Shown: piece by piece, positions 35,282-43,957 of the stretch
Layout of the letters: every line of letters begins with the position of its first letter
Position numbering within the stretch: position 1 is the stretch's first letter
Assembly (NCBI GenBank): GCA_012522855.1
Contig: JAAYJQ010000031.1
Span: forward strand, 111,194-175,193
Length of the DNA stretch: 64,000 bases
Direction: 5' to 3'
From: Bacteroidales bacterium
Lineage (GTDB): Bacteria > Bacteroidota > Bacteroidia > Bacteroidales > UBA932
Translations under genes and position numbers: made by a program
The notes under the pieces: generated by a model
What the model saw: only the letters and a program-made list of their open reading frames with translations
Databases searched by the model: none
What the model was told of the DNA's origin: nothing

Positions 35282-36610
35282 TTATTCCCGGGTGTAGAAG
35301 TCGATGATGTCGCGGATGGCTTTTTGGCAGACGGGGCAGAAGGCGGGGTAGGAGTTGGTTTTCATCCTGCAGTCTTCAGCCCCGCGCCAGATGCCTTTCG
35401 ATTGGTAGCCGCCCCCTTCGTGCAGACCGACGGTCACTTTTTCCGGCGCGGGTTTCCTGCCCGCCCAGTCCAGTCCCGAGAGTCCGAGCGTGTAGACCCG
35501 TCCGACCATATTCTTCCATTTGGAGTCGAAATCTTTCATCGTCGTGATGTTCCGTTCCCAGGGTTCAATGTCGGCCACGTACATCTGATCGTACGTGTCG
35601 TCGTAGAAATATTCATCCGCCAGTCCGGCGAAGCTGTGCCCGAATTCGTGGACGACCACAGGTTTGAAACTCGAGTGGCGGGCCGTTGTAAGGGTGTAGG
35701 AGTTGAAGATGCCGCCTCCGCCGTAGGTGTCCGTGTTGGCAAGCAAGATGATGTGTTCGTACGGGATGCCTGCCAGCGCGTCATGCAGCCGGAAGAGATG
35801 CAGGGTCGTCAGGTAGCGGGCGGAGTAGAAGGTGTCGAAACTGGAATCCACCGCGGTGTTTTTCCAGACGCCTTCTCGTGGGACGCTGACCCCGCTTTCC
35901 TCGGAAGGCACTTGAACCGCGACGATATTGAAGCGGTCTTTCAGCGCATGGAAAGGCTCGTGCCCCCAGAGACTTTCCATAGTGGCGCGGGCGTCTTCGA
36001 GGAAGCGGTCCATCTCGGCTTCGGTGTAACCTTCTGCGACGATCGCGACATCGATTTTGCAGGCTGAGTCTACCTCGAAGCCATCCAGCGGATCGCCGCC
36101 TTTCCAGAGCCAGACATGCGGGGCGGGCACCTTCCGGAGCGGCCGGATCAGGATGTCCGCGGGATCGATCGTCTGGGAATATTCACAGGCGGTATTTCCG
36201 CGGGTGTCGAAGAGTTTGAGGGTCAGTTCGGCTTTGACGCGGGGCATCGGTACGAGAAAAACATTCTCGAAGGACTTGCGGACCCGGGTCGCTTCCTCCG
36301 TCGTCTGCCATTCCTGAAACAGAGTCGAGAAAGCGTTGCTATACAGGATGTTGCCGGAAGTATCGCGCAGGGTGATCTGGCCGTTCCCACGCAGTGGGGG
36401 ACGGTCCAGGTTGACCCGTCTGCCCGCCCACCCGTCCAGAGCGCGCAGCTCGGCGATGGAGATCTCCTGCTCCCGCGCGCTTCCGCTGAAAATGCAGTCG
36501 ATCCGGAGGGTCCGGTCCATATTCAGCGCTTCGGGAATCGCTGCATGGGCGATAGCATATTCAGAAAGCGGCAGCATCGCTGTCAGCAGGATCAGAAACA
36601 TCTTTTTCAT
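35282..36610 (-). CDS. M64 family (IgA peptidase-like) secreted metallopeptidase
   Basis: 442 residues with a signal peptide (about 1-24). The N-terminal beta domain (30-150) precedes the M64 catalytic domain with VAIVAEGYTEAEM (about 188), FNIVAVQVPSEESGVSVP, and the zinc site His321-Glu322-x2-His325 in HEFGHSFAGLADEYF. Two C-terminal cysteines (FCPVCQ) are also typical. Bacteroidota carry many such enzymes; only the Clostridium ramosum enzyme is known to cut IgA, so the substrate here is open. Single gene; tRNA-Ser is divergent upstream. Confidence 0.92.
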   Translation of the reverse strand: MKKMFLILLTAMLPLSEYAIAHAAIPEALNMDRTLRIDCIFSGSAREQEISIAELRALDGWAGRRVNLDRPPLRGNGQITLRDTSGNILYSNAFSTLFQEWQTTEEATRVRKSFENVFLVPMPRVKAELTLKLFDTRGNTACEYSQTIDPADILIRPLRKVPAPHVWLWKGGDPLDGFEVDSACKIDVAIVAEGYTEAEMDRFLEDARATMESLWGHEPFHALKDRFNIVAVQVPSEESGVSVPREGVWKNTAVDSSFDTFYSARYLTTLHLFRLHDALAGIPYEHIILLANTDTYGGGGIFNSYTLTTARHSSFKPVVVHEFGHSFAGLADEYFYDDTYDQMYVADIEPWERNITTMKDFDSKWKNMVGRVYTLGLSGLDWAGRKPAPEKVTVGLHEGGGYQSKGIWRGAEDCRMKTNSYPAFCPVCQKAIRDIIDFYTRE

Positions 36611-36652
36611 CGCTTGTGGTTTATCGTGCCTTCAAAGTTAAAAATTTATTGC

Positions 36653-36660
36653 TATTTTTG
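36653..36660 (+). promoter_or_regulatory. -7 box of tRNA-Ser
   Basis: TATTTTTG matches TAnnTTTG and stands 27 bases before the mature tRNA 5' end. No good -33 element is visible. Confidence 0.4.
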
Positions 36661-36687
36661 CAGTGTCTCTGAGTGGGCGCATGAATC

Positions 36688-36776
36688 GGAGGATTGTCCG
36701 AGTGGTTTATGGTGCTGGTCTCGAAAACCGGTTGGCTCCTTGAAGGGCCTCACAGGTTCGAATCCTGTATCCTCCG
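36688..36776 (+). tRNA. tRNA-Ser (CGA)
   Basis: Acceptor stem GGAGGAT/ATCCTCC, anticodon loop CTCGAAA inside stem CTGGT/ACCGG giving anticodon CGA (reads UCG), a long class II variable arm (GGCTCCTTGAAGGGCC region), and the T-arm CAGGTTCGAATCCTG. Discriminator G at 36776; CCA is not encoded. Confidence 0.95.
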
Positions 36777-37070
36777 CGAAACCGATGTAACTCAATTATT
36801 TTCAACGAGTTGCGATAAAAATCCCGAGAAAACGGGACAAGATCGGGACACTTTTAATAAACATTTTTTTCCCTTCCCTTTCCGAACGCAGGCGCGCAGC
36901 CAAGGAGATCCAGGGGCTGACTGACTCGGCGTTGGAACTCGGCTGCACGACTGAGTACACCGCATCGCAGGTGACGAAGCTTAGGAATAGATGAATAATT
37001 ACAGCGCGCTCAAGTAATTTATAATAGTTGTTTTTCTATCAATTATTTTTAGAATTAATAGAAAATATAC
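36777..37070. other. Degenerate region after tRNA-Ser, no intact gene
   Basis: No complete gene. A + strand tail of about 33 sense codons ending at a TGA near 36994 reads RAAKEIQGLTDSALELG and CTTEYTASQVTKLRNR, which looks like the last part of a lost protein. GAAAACGGGACAAGATCGGGAC at about 36830 resembles sequences seen near tyrosine-recombinase attachment sites in Bacteroidota (recollection, not tested). Typical debris at a tRNA integration site. Confidence 0.3.
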
Positions 37071-37078
37071 TATCTTTG
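37071..37078 (+). promoter_or_regulatory. -7 box of the hicAB operon
   Basis: TATCTTTG matches TAnnTTTG, 21 bases before the hicA ATG, in an AT-rich leader. The -33 region is only a T-run. Confidence 0.45.
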
Positions 37079-37099
37079 CAATACCAAACATCACGCAGT

Positions 37100-37279
37100 A
37101 TGAAGTATGACGAATTTCATGACCTGGTAAGAGCCAACGGCTGGGTGAAATTGAGACAATCCGGCAGCCACGTGATCTACAGGAAAGGGAGCAGGACATA
37201 TCCGGTCCCCTATCACAGGGGAAAAGAACTCGGAAAGGGTCTTGAAAGTAAAATCAGAAAGGATATGGGGCTGAAATAG
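37100..37279 (+). CDS. hicA: HicA-type mRNA interferase toxin
   Basis: 59 residues from ATG 37100; the longer open frame upstream is leader. The small dsRBD-like fold is shown by MKYDEFHDLVRANGW, the catalytic His24 in RQSGSHVIYR and the C-terminal GKGLESKIRKDMGL. HicA cuts mRNA and is neutralised by HicB, encoded 31 bases downstream. The toxin-first order is the usual one. Confidence 0.93.
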   Translation: MKYDEFHDLVRANGWVKLRQSGSHVIYRKGSRTYPVPYHRGKELGKGLESKIRKDMGLK

Positions 37280-37310
37280 CCCCGCCGTCCCTTCACAATA
37301 TAGGCAGAAC

Positions 37311-37718
37311 ATGACAACAATCGAAGCGATCATCGAAAGGGCTCAAGACGGGACCTTCACCGTCTTCTGCAAGGACGAAATATTTTCCGGCGCCGGGGAA
37401 ACCATCGAGGCAGCCAAGGAGGATATGATGAAGCAGATGGAGTTTTACAGGGACACGGCCGTGGCCGAGGGGTTCAAATATCCGGCATTTCTGGACGGGG
37501 AATATTCCGTTCATTATACCCTTGACATGCCGAGCCTGATGAAGTACTACGTGGAGTCGGGTCTTCTCTCGCTTTCCGGCATCGAGAAAGTCACCGGCAT
37601 CAACCAGAAACAACTCTGGTCGTACCTCAATGGGACGAGGCCTCGAAAGGCACAGGCAGAAAGGATTGAAAAAGGATTCCAGAAACTGACACAAGATCTG
37701 AATGCCATATTCGCGTGA
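37311..37718 (+). CDS. hicB: HicB-type antitoxin with C-terminal HTH
   Basis: 135 residues. The N-terminal partial RNase H-like fold (TIEAIIERAQDGTFTVFCKD, GAGETIEAAKEDM) is followed by a C-terminal helix-turn-helix (LSGIEKVTGINQKQLWSYLNG, about residue 84-104) that should bind the hicAB promoter. It binds HicA and autoregulates. A strong terminator follows 28 bases after the stop. Confidence 0.9.
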   Translation: MTTIEAIIERAQDGTFTVFCKDEIFSGAGETIEAAKEDMMKQMEFYRDTAVAEGFKYPAFLDGEYSVHYTLDMPSLMKYYVESGLLSLSGIEKVTGINQKQLWSYLNGTRPRKAQAERIEKGFQKLTQDLNAIFA

Positions 37719-37746
37719 TTGTTTGGTAGCATCCAGAATATGGGCC

Positions 37747-37774
37747 GGGCGTCGGGAAACCGGCGCCCTTTTTT
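37747..37774 (+). terminator. Rho-independent terminator of hicAB
   Basis: Nine-pair stem GGGCGTCGG/CCGGCGCCC with a GAAA tetraloop, followed by six T's. Classical + strand terminator just after hicB. Confidence 0.9.
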
Positions 37775-38410
37775 GTGCTTGTAGGATGCCAAACTTACGA
37801 ATTGGAAGCCATATATAAAACTAAAAACATTACTTATTATGTTATTTAATTATATTTCAAATAGATAAATTCTCTTACTTGCCCTCCGCCTCCCCTGGAC
37901 GGAAACGGGACAAAAAATAGCGAAAACTTGTTAAAAGCCTCATTCTCTTCCTCCTCTTTGGCTCAAAGGAGATCGCGCCCTCGGGCCGTGGAGGGCAAAA
38001 TGCTGACAGACAGCAGGAAAAATGAATATGCCTCCGTCAAAATCGACCGAGGCGGTACTGCGGAAAATCCCCATCCTCAGGTTGTTACCCTCCACGGTAT
38101 CTTGCCTGGCTCGGCGGGAGCGGAGTTCCGGTCGCAGTTAAAAATGGAGACCATCCCGTTTCCCTGCGGCGCATGCGTCTATCACGCTCTTTGCAAGCGT
38201 CTCACAGTCATGCACTTGCTGTAATGCCTGTGGATGGCTCCGGTGCTGACGGGCGCGAAGCGGGCCTCGACAACATGATGGCCGCCGGGGTTCTTTCCGG
38301 GACAATGAACGGGGATGAGGTTCCGCGAAGGGGAAGGGATACACAGACTTTTCCAGGTGATTCGTTTTGAGGATAATTGTATTAAATTTGAACCGAAAGA
38401 ACGTAGAAGC
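37775..38410. other. Gene-free stretch
   Basis: 636 bases with no gene I can support. A 98-codon open frame (37928-38224) has no recognisable domain and no coding-like composition. The left 120 bases are AT-rich; the rest is GC-rich and may be decayed mobile DNA. ACGGGACAAAA near 37910 weakly resembles the sequence at 36840 on the other side of hicAB. Confidence 0.3.
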
Positions 38411-39007
38411 ATGGATCATTTAGAAAGTATCTCGAAAAGAAACATCGAGAAGGCATTTGAAATCATTGCCGAGTTGGACATTTATAGGATTTGGGAAGAG
38501 CTTGACTCAACGTGCAATTTGGTGGGATCTGTAAAGACGGGACTGTTGATGAACAAGTTAGACATTGACTTCCATGTTTATTCAGATGACTTTTCGATTG
38601 AAAAAAGTTTCAGGGCGATTGCCCAAATCTGCCGGAATCCGAAAATAAAAGAAGTTGCCTACACAAATCTGCTGGAAGCGGAAGATATGTGTCTGGAGTG
38701 GCACTTGCGGTATGAAGAAACACGCGAACGCATTTGGACGATTGACATCATACACATTCATAATGAATCGGCTTATGCTGGTGTAATCGAGCGCGTGACA
38801 GAAAAGATACAGTCGGTTTTGACAGAAAGGCAAAGACAGACCATTTTGAAAATAAAATTTGAAAGCGAGCGGCGGAAAGAGAAATATTCCGGAATAGACA
38901 TTTATCAGGCTGTAATTGGCGAGGGAATCGCAACTTTTGAAGACTATAGAACTTGGAATGACAACAGAGAACGTGCCGCGATTTCGATGTGGGAACCCGA
39001 GGTGTAG
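38411..39007 (+). CDS. Unknown protein, possibly nucleotidyltransferase fold
   Basis: 198 residues from ATG 38411 (MDHLESISKRNIEKAFEII). The frame is open upstream without a better start. A G-S then D-x-D arrangement (NLVGSVKTGLLMNKLDIDFHVY, Gly/Ser near 36-38, Asp near 48-50) resembles the active site of minimal nucleotidyltransferases. The WTIDIIHI later could supply the third acid. I do not recognise the exact family. Codon use is less GC-rich than the neighbours. It stands alone between the gene-free stretch and the coiled-coil protein. Confidence 0.6.
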   Translation: MDHLESISKRNIEKAFEIIAELDIYRIWEELDSTCNLVGSVKTGLLMNKLDIDFHVYSDDFSIEKSFRAIAQICRNPKIKEVAYTNLLEAEDMCLEWHLRYEETRERIWTIDIIHIHNESAYAGVIERVTEKIQSVLTERQRQTILKIKFESERRKEKYSGIDIYQAVIGEGIATFEDYRTWNDNRERAAISMWEPEV

Positions 39008-39164
39008 AACGTAAATATGCAACCGATTACACAGCCGCTGCGGTTGTGCGCGATGGGCCGGAGGGACTGACACGATGACAGGCGCGAGAGATCTTCGACG
39101 ATGAGATTCAGGAAGCGGGGGTGGGCACGAATTCTGCAGGTATTATAAAGCGGAATACTTTTTG

Positions 39165-39172
39165 TACATTTG
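39165..39172 (+). promoter_or_regulatory. -7 box of the coiled-coil protein gene
   Basis: TACATTTG matches TAnnTTTG, 22 bases before the ATG at 39195. Confidence 0.45.
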
Positions 39173-39194
39173 CAAGCAATTAATTTTTTTGAAT

Positions 39195-39863
39195 ATGAAA
39201 ACAAGTAAACTCATTGTATTGATTGCCGTGATGGCGATGGTTTCCCTTTCCGCTCAAGCGCAGGTAAACAGTCGAAGAAATACGGAAAACCGTTCACGCT
39301 TTGAAAGTGTTGAAGGGAACCGTCGGGAGAGCGTTCGAAATGCAAGAGAAGATATGGACCGGCGATCCCAGGCGGGGATCGAGAATGCGCGAAATGCCGC
39401 AGAGGACGCTCGGGATGCCCATCGATTGCAGTCGCGGATCAGCGACCGCGCGATCGATGCCGCAAAGAGACAGGAAGAATTGGCCAAGGTGCAGATGGAT
39501 CGCGCGAACGAGGACGCCAAGGTGATCCGCGAATCGCTGGACATCAGGTCCCGTGAACTGAAGGTAATGAAACAGCGGCTGGCGCTCGACAAGAAAGAAT
39601 TGAAGCTGAACGGCAAACTTTCCAGCGCCGACAAGATGCACCTTAACTCCAGCCGCGATGCTATCAAACAGGCGGAACGCGAGATCAAGGCAGACAAGAA
39701 GCGTCTTTCCGCTCTCAAAAGCAGCATGTCTGACAGCAAGAAGCAGATCCGGGATGCCAAGTCGGTAGTCAAGAATCAGAAGAAGGCTCTTTCTGCCTCG
39801 AAAAAATTGATGAAATCCAGGGAGAAGAACCTGAAGAACGTCCGTAGAGGCGCGAGTCTGTAG
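39195..39863 (+). CDS. Secreted, highly charged coiled-coil protein
   Basis: 222 residues from ATG 39195 (MKTSKLIVLIAVMAMVSLSAQA signal peptide). The mature part is nearly all Arg/Lys/Glu/Asp/Ala-rich helix with heptad-like spacing (for example IRESLDIRSRELKVMKQRLA), ending in a basic KSREKNLKNVRRG. It should be a periplasmic or surface helical protein; no catalytic residues are seen. Function unknown. Single gene with its own promoter and a strong hairpin after it. Confidence 0.75.
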   Translation: MKTSKLIVLIAVMAMVSLSAQAQVNSRRNTENRSRFESVEGNRRESVRNAREDMDRRSQAGIENARNAAEDARDAHRLQSRISDRAIDAAKRQEELAKVQMDRANEDAKVIRESLDIRSRELKVMKQRLALDKKELKLNGKLSSADKMHLNSSRDAIKQAEREIKADKKRLSALKSSMSDSKKQIRDAKSVVKNQKKALSASKKLMKSREKNLKNVRRGASL

Positions 39864-39888
39864 ATTTAACTTTCCTAATATGAATCAT

Positions 39889-39920
39889 AGCGGCGCCGGG
39901 ATCTGCATCCCGGCGCCGCT
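39889..39920. terminator. Hairpin between convergent coiled-coil gene and VOR operon
   Basis: Perfect 14-bp stem AGCGGCGCCGGGAT / ATCCCGGCGCCGCT with loop CTGC, placed between two converging transcripts. Neither side has a proper T-run, so it may act as a 3'-end stabiliser as well as a terminator. Confidence 0.6.
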
Positions 39921-39944
39921 ATTCGTTCAGTATCCTGTCGGACG

Positions 39945-40487
39945 CTAGATTTTCCGGATGATTTCCAGACCCTTCCGGATTGCCTCTTCGTTCTTGGGGA
40001 TGAGTTTGTGATGGCGTTCGGGGAGGGTCTTCCTCAGCGCGGCGAGCACGCTGTCAACCGTGACGAGGGGTTGGATGCTCAGCAGACCGCCCAAGACAAT
40101 CATGTTGAAGGTCTTGATGAGATTCATCTCTGCCGCCGCATCCATCGCGTCGATTCTGTACACGCTGATGTCTTTCCGGGTCGGAGGCTCGTTGATGCCG
40201 TAACCGTCATAGATGAGGATGCCGCCCGGCTTCACCTTTGGTTCGAATTTCTCGAGGGAGGGCTTGTTCAGGACGATTGCCGTATCATAACTTGAAAGAA
40301 TGGGCGAAGACACCGGCTCGTCGCTGATGATGACGGTCACGTTGGCCGTGCCGCCCCGCTGCTCAGGGCCGTATGCCGGCATCCAAGTCACTTCCTTGCC
40401 TTCCATCATACCGGCGTAGGCCAGTATCTTCCCCATGGAGAGGACACCCTGTCCTCCGAATCCTGCGATAATGATTTCTTCTGTCAT
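39945..40487 (-). CDS. 2-oxoacid:ferredoxin oxidoreductase gamma subunit
   Basis: 180 residues. IIIAGFGGQGVLSMGKILAYAG at the N-terminus and the AYGPEQRGGTANVTVIIS segment (about 39-56) are typical of the gamma (PorG/KorC-type) subunit. Last gene of the VOR operon, 12 bases after the TPP-binding subunit. With the alpha, beta and delta subunits encoded upstream it forms the ferredoxin-reducing complex. Confidence 0.93.
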   Translation of the reverse strand: MTEEIIIAGFGGQGVLSMGKILAYAGMMEGKEVTWMPAYGPEQRGGTANVTVIISDEPVSSPILSSYDTAIVLNKPSLEKFEPKVKPGGILIYDGYGINEPPTRKDISVYRIDAMDAAAEMNLIKTFNMIVLGGLLSIQPLVTVDSVLAALRKTLPERHHKLIPKNEEAIRKGLEIIRKI

Positions 40488-40499
40488 GGTCTTTCCTCC

Positions 40500-41273
40500 T
40501 TATTTTTCTGCTCCGGTGTCCTTGAGGTCGCCCAGATGGTAGAAACTTAACATGTTCTCTTCCATCCACTTGTTGGATTTGGCGGGGTTCATCTTCCAGC
40601 CGGAATTGCAGGTGGACACAATCTCCACGAGATTGGAACCCTTGCCCTGCATGGAATATTCAAACGCCTTTCGGATGGCCTTTTTGGCGCGGTTGATGGC
40701 GCCCACGGTGTGGACAGCCTGACGCGTGACGTAGCATGTGCCGTCCAGCATGGCAGCGATATCCGAGATCTTCAGCGGATAGCCGTGGAGACTCACGTCC
40801 CGGCCGTAGGGACAGGTCGCGGTCTTCATCCCCAAGAGCGTGGTCGGGGCCATCTGGCCGCCCGTCATTCCGTAGATGGCGTTGTTGATGAATATGAGCG
40901 TGATGTTCTCCGCTCGGTTGAGCGCATGGATGGTCTCCGCGGTGCCGATACAGGCGAGGTCGCCGTCTCCTTGGTAGGTGAACACGAGTCGGTCCGGCCA
41001 GAGACGTTTGGTCGCGCTCGCGAGTGCCGGAGCCCTTCCGTGGGCGGCTTCTTGCCAGTCAACATCGATATACCTGTAGGCAAAGACAGCGCATCCGACC
41101 GGTGAAATCGCGATTGTCTTCTCGGTCATGCCCATCTCCTCCACCACTTCCGCGATCAGTTTGTGCACGACTCCGTGGCTGCACCCTGGACAATAATGCA
41201 TCGGCACGTCGTTGATCAGCTCAGGTTTCTTATAGACTACTTGGCCTTTTTCAATAATTTCTTCTCTAGTCAT
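40500..41273 (-). CDS. 2-oxoacid:ferredoxin oxidoreductase beta (TPP-binding) subunit
   Basis: 257 residues. HYCPGCSHGVVHKLIAEVV at the N-terminus, and the TPP-binding GDGDLACIGTAE...NNAIYGMTGGQ (about 100-135) with its GDGD...N metal-binding motif, are intact. Binds thiamine pyrophosphate and Mg2+ and catalyses oxidative decarboxylation of the 2-oxo acid. Encoded 11 bases after vorB. Confidence 0.94.
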   Translation of the reverse strand: MTREEIIEKGQVVYKKPELINDVPMHYCPGCSHGVVHKLIAEVVEEMGMTEKTIAISPVGCAVFAYRYIDVDWQEAAHGRAPALASATKRLWPDRLVFTYQGDGDLACIGTAETIHALNRAENITLIFINNAIYGMTGGQMAPTTLLGMKTATCPYGRDVSLHGYPLKISDIAAMLDGTCYVTRQAVHTVGAINRAKKAIRKAFEYSMQGKGSNLVEIVSTCNSGWKMNPAKSNKWMEENMLSFYHLGDLKDTGAEK

Positions 41274-41284
41274 CTCATTCGAAT

Positions 41285-42364
41285 TTAAATCAAACGTTTG
41301 AGCGCCTCGACTACCTCGTCAGGATCGGGAATGATTCCGCCGAGACGTCCGAAATGCTGTACCGGTACCGATCCTTCCGCCGCGAGACGGATGTCCTCGA
41401 CCATCTGGCCGGCATTGAACTCGAGCGAGAGGATGCCCTTGACGCGCTTCGCGAGTTTCCGGACTTCCCGGGCGGGGAAGGGCCAGAGCGTAATCGGCCG
41501 GAGAAGTCCGACCCGGATGCCTTGGGCGCGCGCGATCTGGATACTCTTCTTCGCGATACGGGCTGCTGAGCCGAAGGCGACAATCGCATATTCCGCATCG
41601 TCCAGCAGATATTCTTCGAAGCGTACTTCCTCCTCCTGGATTTTGTTGTATTTGGCCTGGAGGCGGAGATTGATGATCTCCATCTCCTCGGATCGAAGTT
41701 CGAGTGAAGTAATGATGTTCGGCTTTCTGCCTCCGGTGCGGCCGGTGGTCGCCCAGGGGCACTGCTGGATGATCTCTTCTTCGGTACGGCGGCGCTTGAA
41801 GGGAGGAAGGACGACTTTTTCCATCATCTGTCCGATGACACCGTCCGAGAGAATCATCGCCGGATTCCGGTAGCGGAACGCGAGTTCGAATGCAAGATCC
41901 ACAAAATCAGCCATTTCCTGGACTGATGCCGGGGCGAGGACGATGAGACGGTAGTCACCATGTCCGCCGCCCTTACAGCTCTGGAAATAGTCCGCCTGAC
42001 TGGGCTGTATGGTTCCCAGACCGGGACCCCCGCGCATAATGTTGACGATAAGACCCGGGAGTTCGGCTCCCGCCATGTAGGAGATGCCTTCCTGCATCAG
42101 GCTGATGCCGGGGCTGGAAGATGAAGTCATCACCCGCTTGCCGGTACATGCTCCTCCGTAGACCATATTGATTGAAGCAACCTCGCTTTCCGCCTGGAGG
42201 ACAACCATTCCAGTGGTCTCCCAAGGCTTTTCTGCCGAAAGGGTTTCGAGCACTTCGGATTGCGGGGTGATGGGATAGCCGAAATAGCCGTCGCAACCGC
42301 AGCGGATCGCGGCGTGGGCAATCGCTTCATTGCCCTTCATCAATGTGATTTCCTGATCTGCCAT
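41285..42364 (-). CDS. vorB: 2-oxoisovalerate ferredoxin oxidoreductase alpha subunit (VorB)
   Basis: 359 residues. GNEAIAHAAIRCGCDGYFGYPITPQSEV at the start, TSSSSPGISLMQEGISYMAGAELPG and GPGLGTIQPSQADYFQ are family signatures; the overall pattern is that annotated as VorB. Substrate choice among 2-oxoglutarate and branched 2-oxo acids cannot be read directly, but the adjoining aminotransferase and butyrate kinase favour branched-chain substrates. 4 bases after the ferredoxin-like subunit gene. Confidence 0.9.
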   Translation of the reverse strand: MADQEITLMKGNEAIAHAAIRCGCDGYFGYPITPQSEVLETLSAEKPWETTGMVVLQAESEVASINMVYGGACTGKRVMTSSSSPGISLMQEGISYMAGAELPGLIVNIMRGGPGLGTIQPSQADYFQSCKGGGHGDYRLIVLAPASVQEMADFVDLAFELAFRYRNPAMILSDGVIGQMMEKVVLPPFKRRRTEEEIIQQCPWATTGRTGGRKPNIITSLELRSEEMEIINLRLQAKYNKIQEEEVRFEEYLLDDAEYAIVAFGSAARIAKKSIQIARAQGIRVGLLRPITLWPFPAREVRKLAKRVKGILSLEFNAGQMVEDIRLAAEGSVPVQHFGRLGGIIPDPDEVVEALKRLI

Positions 42365-42368
42365 GGTA

Positions 42369-42599
42369 TTATTCGGTTTTAAGACGGTAAACGGTGATGC
42401 AAGCGTCCGGGCACACTGTCGCGCAGGATGCGCAGCCCGTACAGGTTTCAGACAGAACCTCTTGGGCGAAGTTGTACCCCATTCGGTTCACTTCCTTAGT
42501 CGTAAGCGCAAGGACATCGAGCGGACAGGCGACGACGCAAAGACCACAACCTTTGCATCTTTCGACATCGACCACCGTTGCCCCTTTTATTTTAGCCAT
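42369..42599 (-). CDS. 2-oxoacid:ferredoxin oxidoreductase delta subunit (2[4Fe-4S])
   Basis: 76 residues from the ATG ending at 42599 (MAKIKGATVVDVERC); an 18-codon upstream extension is not conserved-looking. Two [4Fe-4S] motifs: CKGCGLCVVACP and CTGCASCATVCP. It carries electrons from the TPP subunit to free ferredoxin. Located between the TPR gene and vorB in the operon. Confidence 0.92.
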   Translation of the reverse strand: MAKIKGATVVDVERCKGCGLCVVACPLDVLALTTKEVNRMGYNFAQEVLSETCTGCASCATVCPDACITVYRLKTE

Positions 42600-42609
42600 A
42601 TATCTTTTA

Positions 42610-42879
42610 TTAATGATTATACATGTCTTTGTTGTAGAAATCGAGGATTTCATTCGCCATCTCCAATGCGTTGGCGGCAGGGCTGTCGGGATTGAGTTTC
42701 ACGGCCTGAAGATAGTTGTTCATCGCCCCCTGCCAGTCTCCCTTCTTGCGATAGGCATTCCCGCGGAGATAGAACGCGCGGTCGGACGGACGGACGGAAA
42801 GATACGCGTCAAGCCTGGAAATGGCATCGTCGGTCTTCCCTTCCAGTAGAAGTTTCTCAATGAAATCCAATTCCGGCAT
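42610..42879 (-). CDS. Small tetratricopeptide-repeat protein
   Basis: 89 residues with about two TPR units (LLLEGKTDDAISRLDAYLSV and AFYLRGNAYRKKGDWQGAMN) and a short acidic end. Starts 3 bases after ilvE and ends 10 bases before the delta subunit, so it is made with the VOR complex. A TPR protein in this position is a recurring feature of Bacteroidota VOR operons as I remember them; an assembly role is likely but unproven. Confidence 0.85.
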   Translation of the reverse strand: MPELDFIEKLLLEGKTDDAISRLDAYLSVRPSDRAFYLRGNAYRKKGDWQGAMNNYLQAVKLNPDSPAANALEMANEILDFYNKDMYNH

Positions 42880-42882
42880 CTT

Positions 42883-43923
42883 CTATTCGTTGACGAATAG
42901 GCACCAGCCGTGGGTGTCCTCCTCGAGGCCCCGCTGGATGTTGACAATTCTGCGATACAATTTTTCGCTGATTTTGCCACATTCCTTGCCGAAGGTATAG
43001 TGACGGGAAACATCCTCGCACTCGAGCGCCGGCTTGTCGTCGATGGAAGAAAGCGGAGTGATGACCACCGCGGTGCCGCAGGAGTTGACTTCATCGAACT
43101 CCGCAAGTTCCTCGACTTGGACCGTCCGAACTTCGACTTTCAGTCCAAGATCGGCGGCGACCACGCGGAGGCTCTTGTTGGTGATCGAAGGAAGAATGCT
43201 GTTCGAGCGGGGGGTCACATAGGTGTCGCCTTTGATCGCGAAAAAGTTGGAGGAGCCGAACTCTTCGATGGTCGTCTTCGTGGCCGAATCAAGGAAGAGC
43301 AGTTCCCGGTAGCCGCTTTTGTGGGCGATGTTGTACGCATGAAGCGACTGCGCGTAGTTGGCTCCGAGCTTGTAGCAGCCGGATCCGAAAGTGGATGCGC
43401 GGTCGTAGTTTCTCGAGATGACGGCAGTGCCGCAGGAGAGACTCTTCGCCCCGGAATAGGTACCGACCGGCGAACACATCACCGCGAACAAGACGTCCTT
43501 TGAAGAGGCTATGCCCAGCTGGGGATTGGTGCCGATGAGAATCGGGCGGAGATACAGCGACGCTCCGGTTATTTCGTACGGCGGCAGGAATTCGAGGTTC
43601 TCTTTCACACAGCGGACGCACATCTCAACGAACATCTTCTCCGACGGGTAAGGCATGTCGAGGTATTTCGCGCTGTCCTGCATCCTCCTGGCGTTGCAAT
43701 CCGGTCGGAAGATCCGGATCTTGTTATCGACACCCCGGAACGCCTTCAGGCCTTCAAAGCAGGAAGGCGAATAATGGAAAATGCCTGCAAAGGTGCTGAG
43801 CGTGAGGGTAAAGTCCTCCGTCACCACAGGCTTTTCCCAATTTCCGCCGATACAACGGCTGTAAACATACGCTTTGGTCGGAATGTAGCCGAATGACAGT
43901 TTATTCCAGTCTATTTTATTCAT
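42883..43923 (-). CDS. ilvE: Branched-chain amino acid aminotransferase
   Basis: 346 residues, PLP fold type IV. SRCIGGNWEKPVVTEDFTLTLST, FHYSPSCFEGLKAFRG (about 50-65), YKLGANYAQSLHAYNIAHKSGY with the PLP lysine region near residue 195-215, and EEFGSSNFFAI with the conserved Glu. It moves the amino group of Val, Leu or Ile to 2-oxoglutarate, giving the 2-oxo acids used by the VOR complex of the same operon. 34 bases after butyrate kinase. Confidence 0.93.
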   Translation of the reverse strand: MNKIDWNKLSFGYIPTKAYVYSRCIGGNWEKPVVTEDFTLTLSTFAGIFHYSPSCFEGLKAFRGVDNKIRIFRPDCNARRMQDSAKYLDMPYPSEKMFVEMCVRCVKENLEFLPPYEITGASLYLRPILIGTNPQLGIASSKDVLFAVMCSPVGTYSGAKSLSCGTAVISRNYDRASTFGSGCYKLGANYAQSLHAYNIAHKSGYRELLFLDSATKTTIEEFGSSNFFAIKGDTYVTPRSNSILPSITNKSLRVVAADLGLKVEVRTVQVEELAEFDEVNSCGTAVVITPLSSIDDKPALECEDVSRHYTFGKECGKISEKLYRRIVNIQRGLEEDTHGWCLFVNE

Positions 43924-43957
43924 AGAATCGTAGATTTGGTTAATATATTCTTAATAT

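Noticed and set aside
36830..37920. att direct repeat (GAAACGGGACAA-like) flanking hicAB
   Set aside because: Only about 12 shared bases with unlike flanks and no recombinase gene; below what I would call an attachment site.
37928..38224. 98-codon + strand frame as a small gene
   Set aside because: No domain, no promoter or ribosome signal, Ser/Arg-rich start and overlapping frames of similar length on the other strand.
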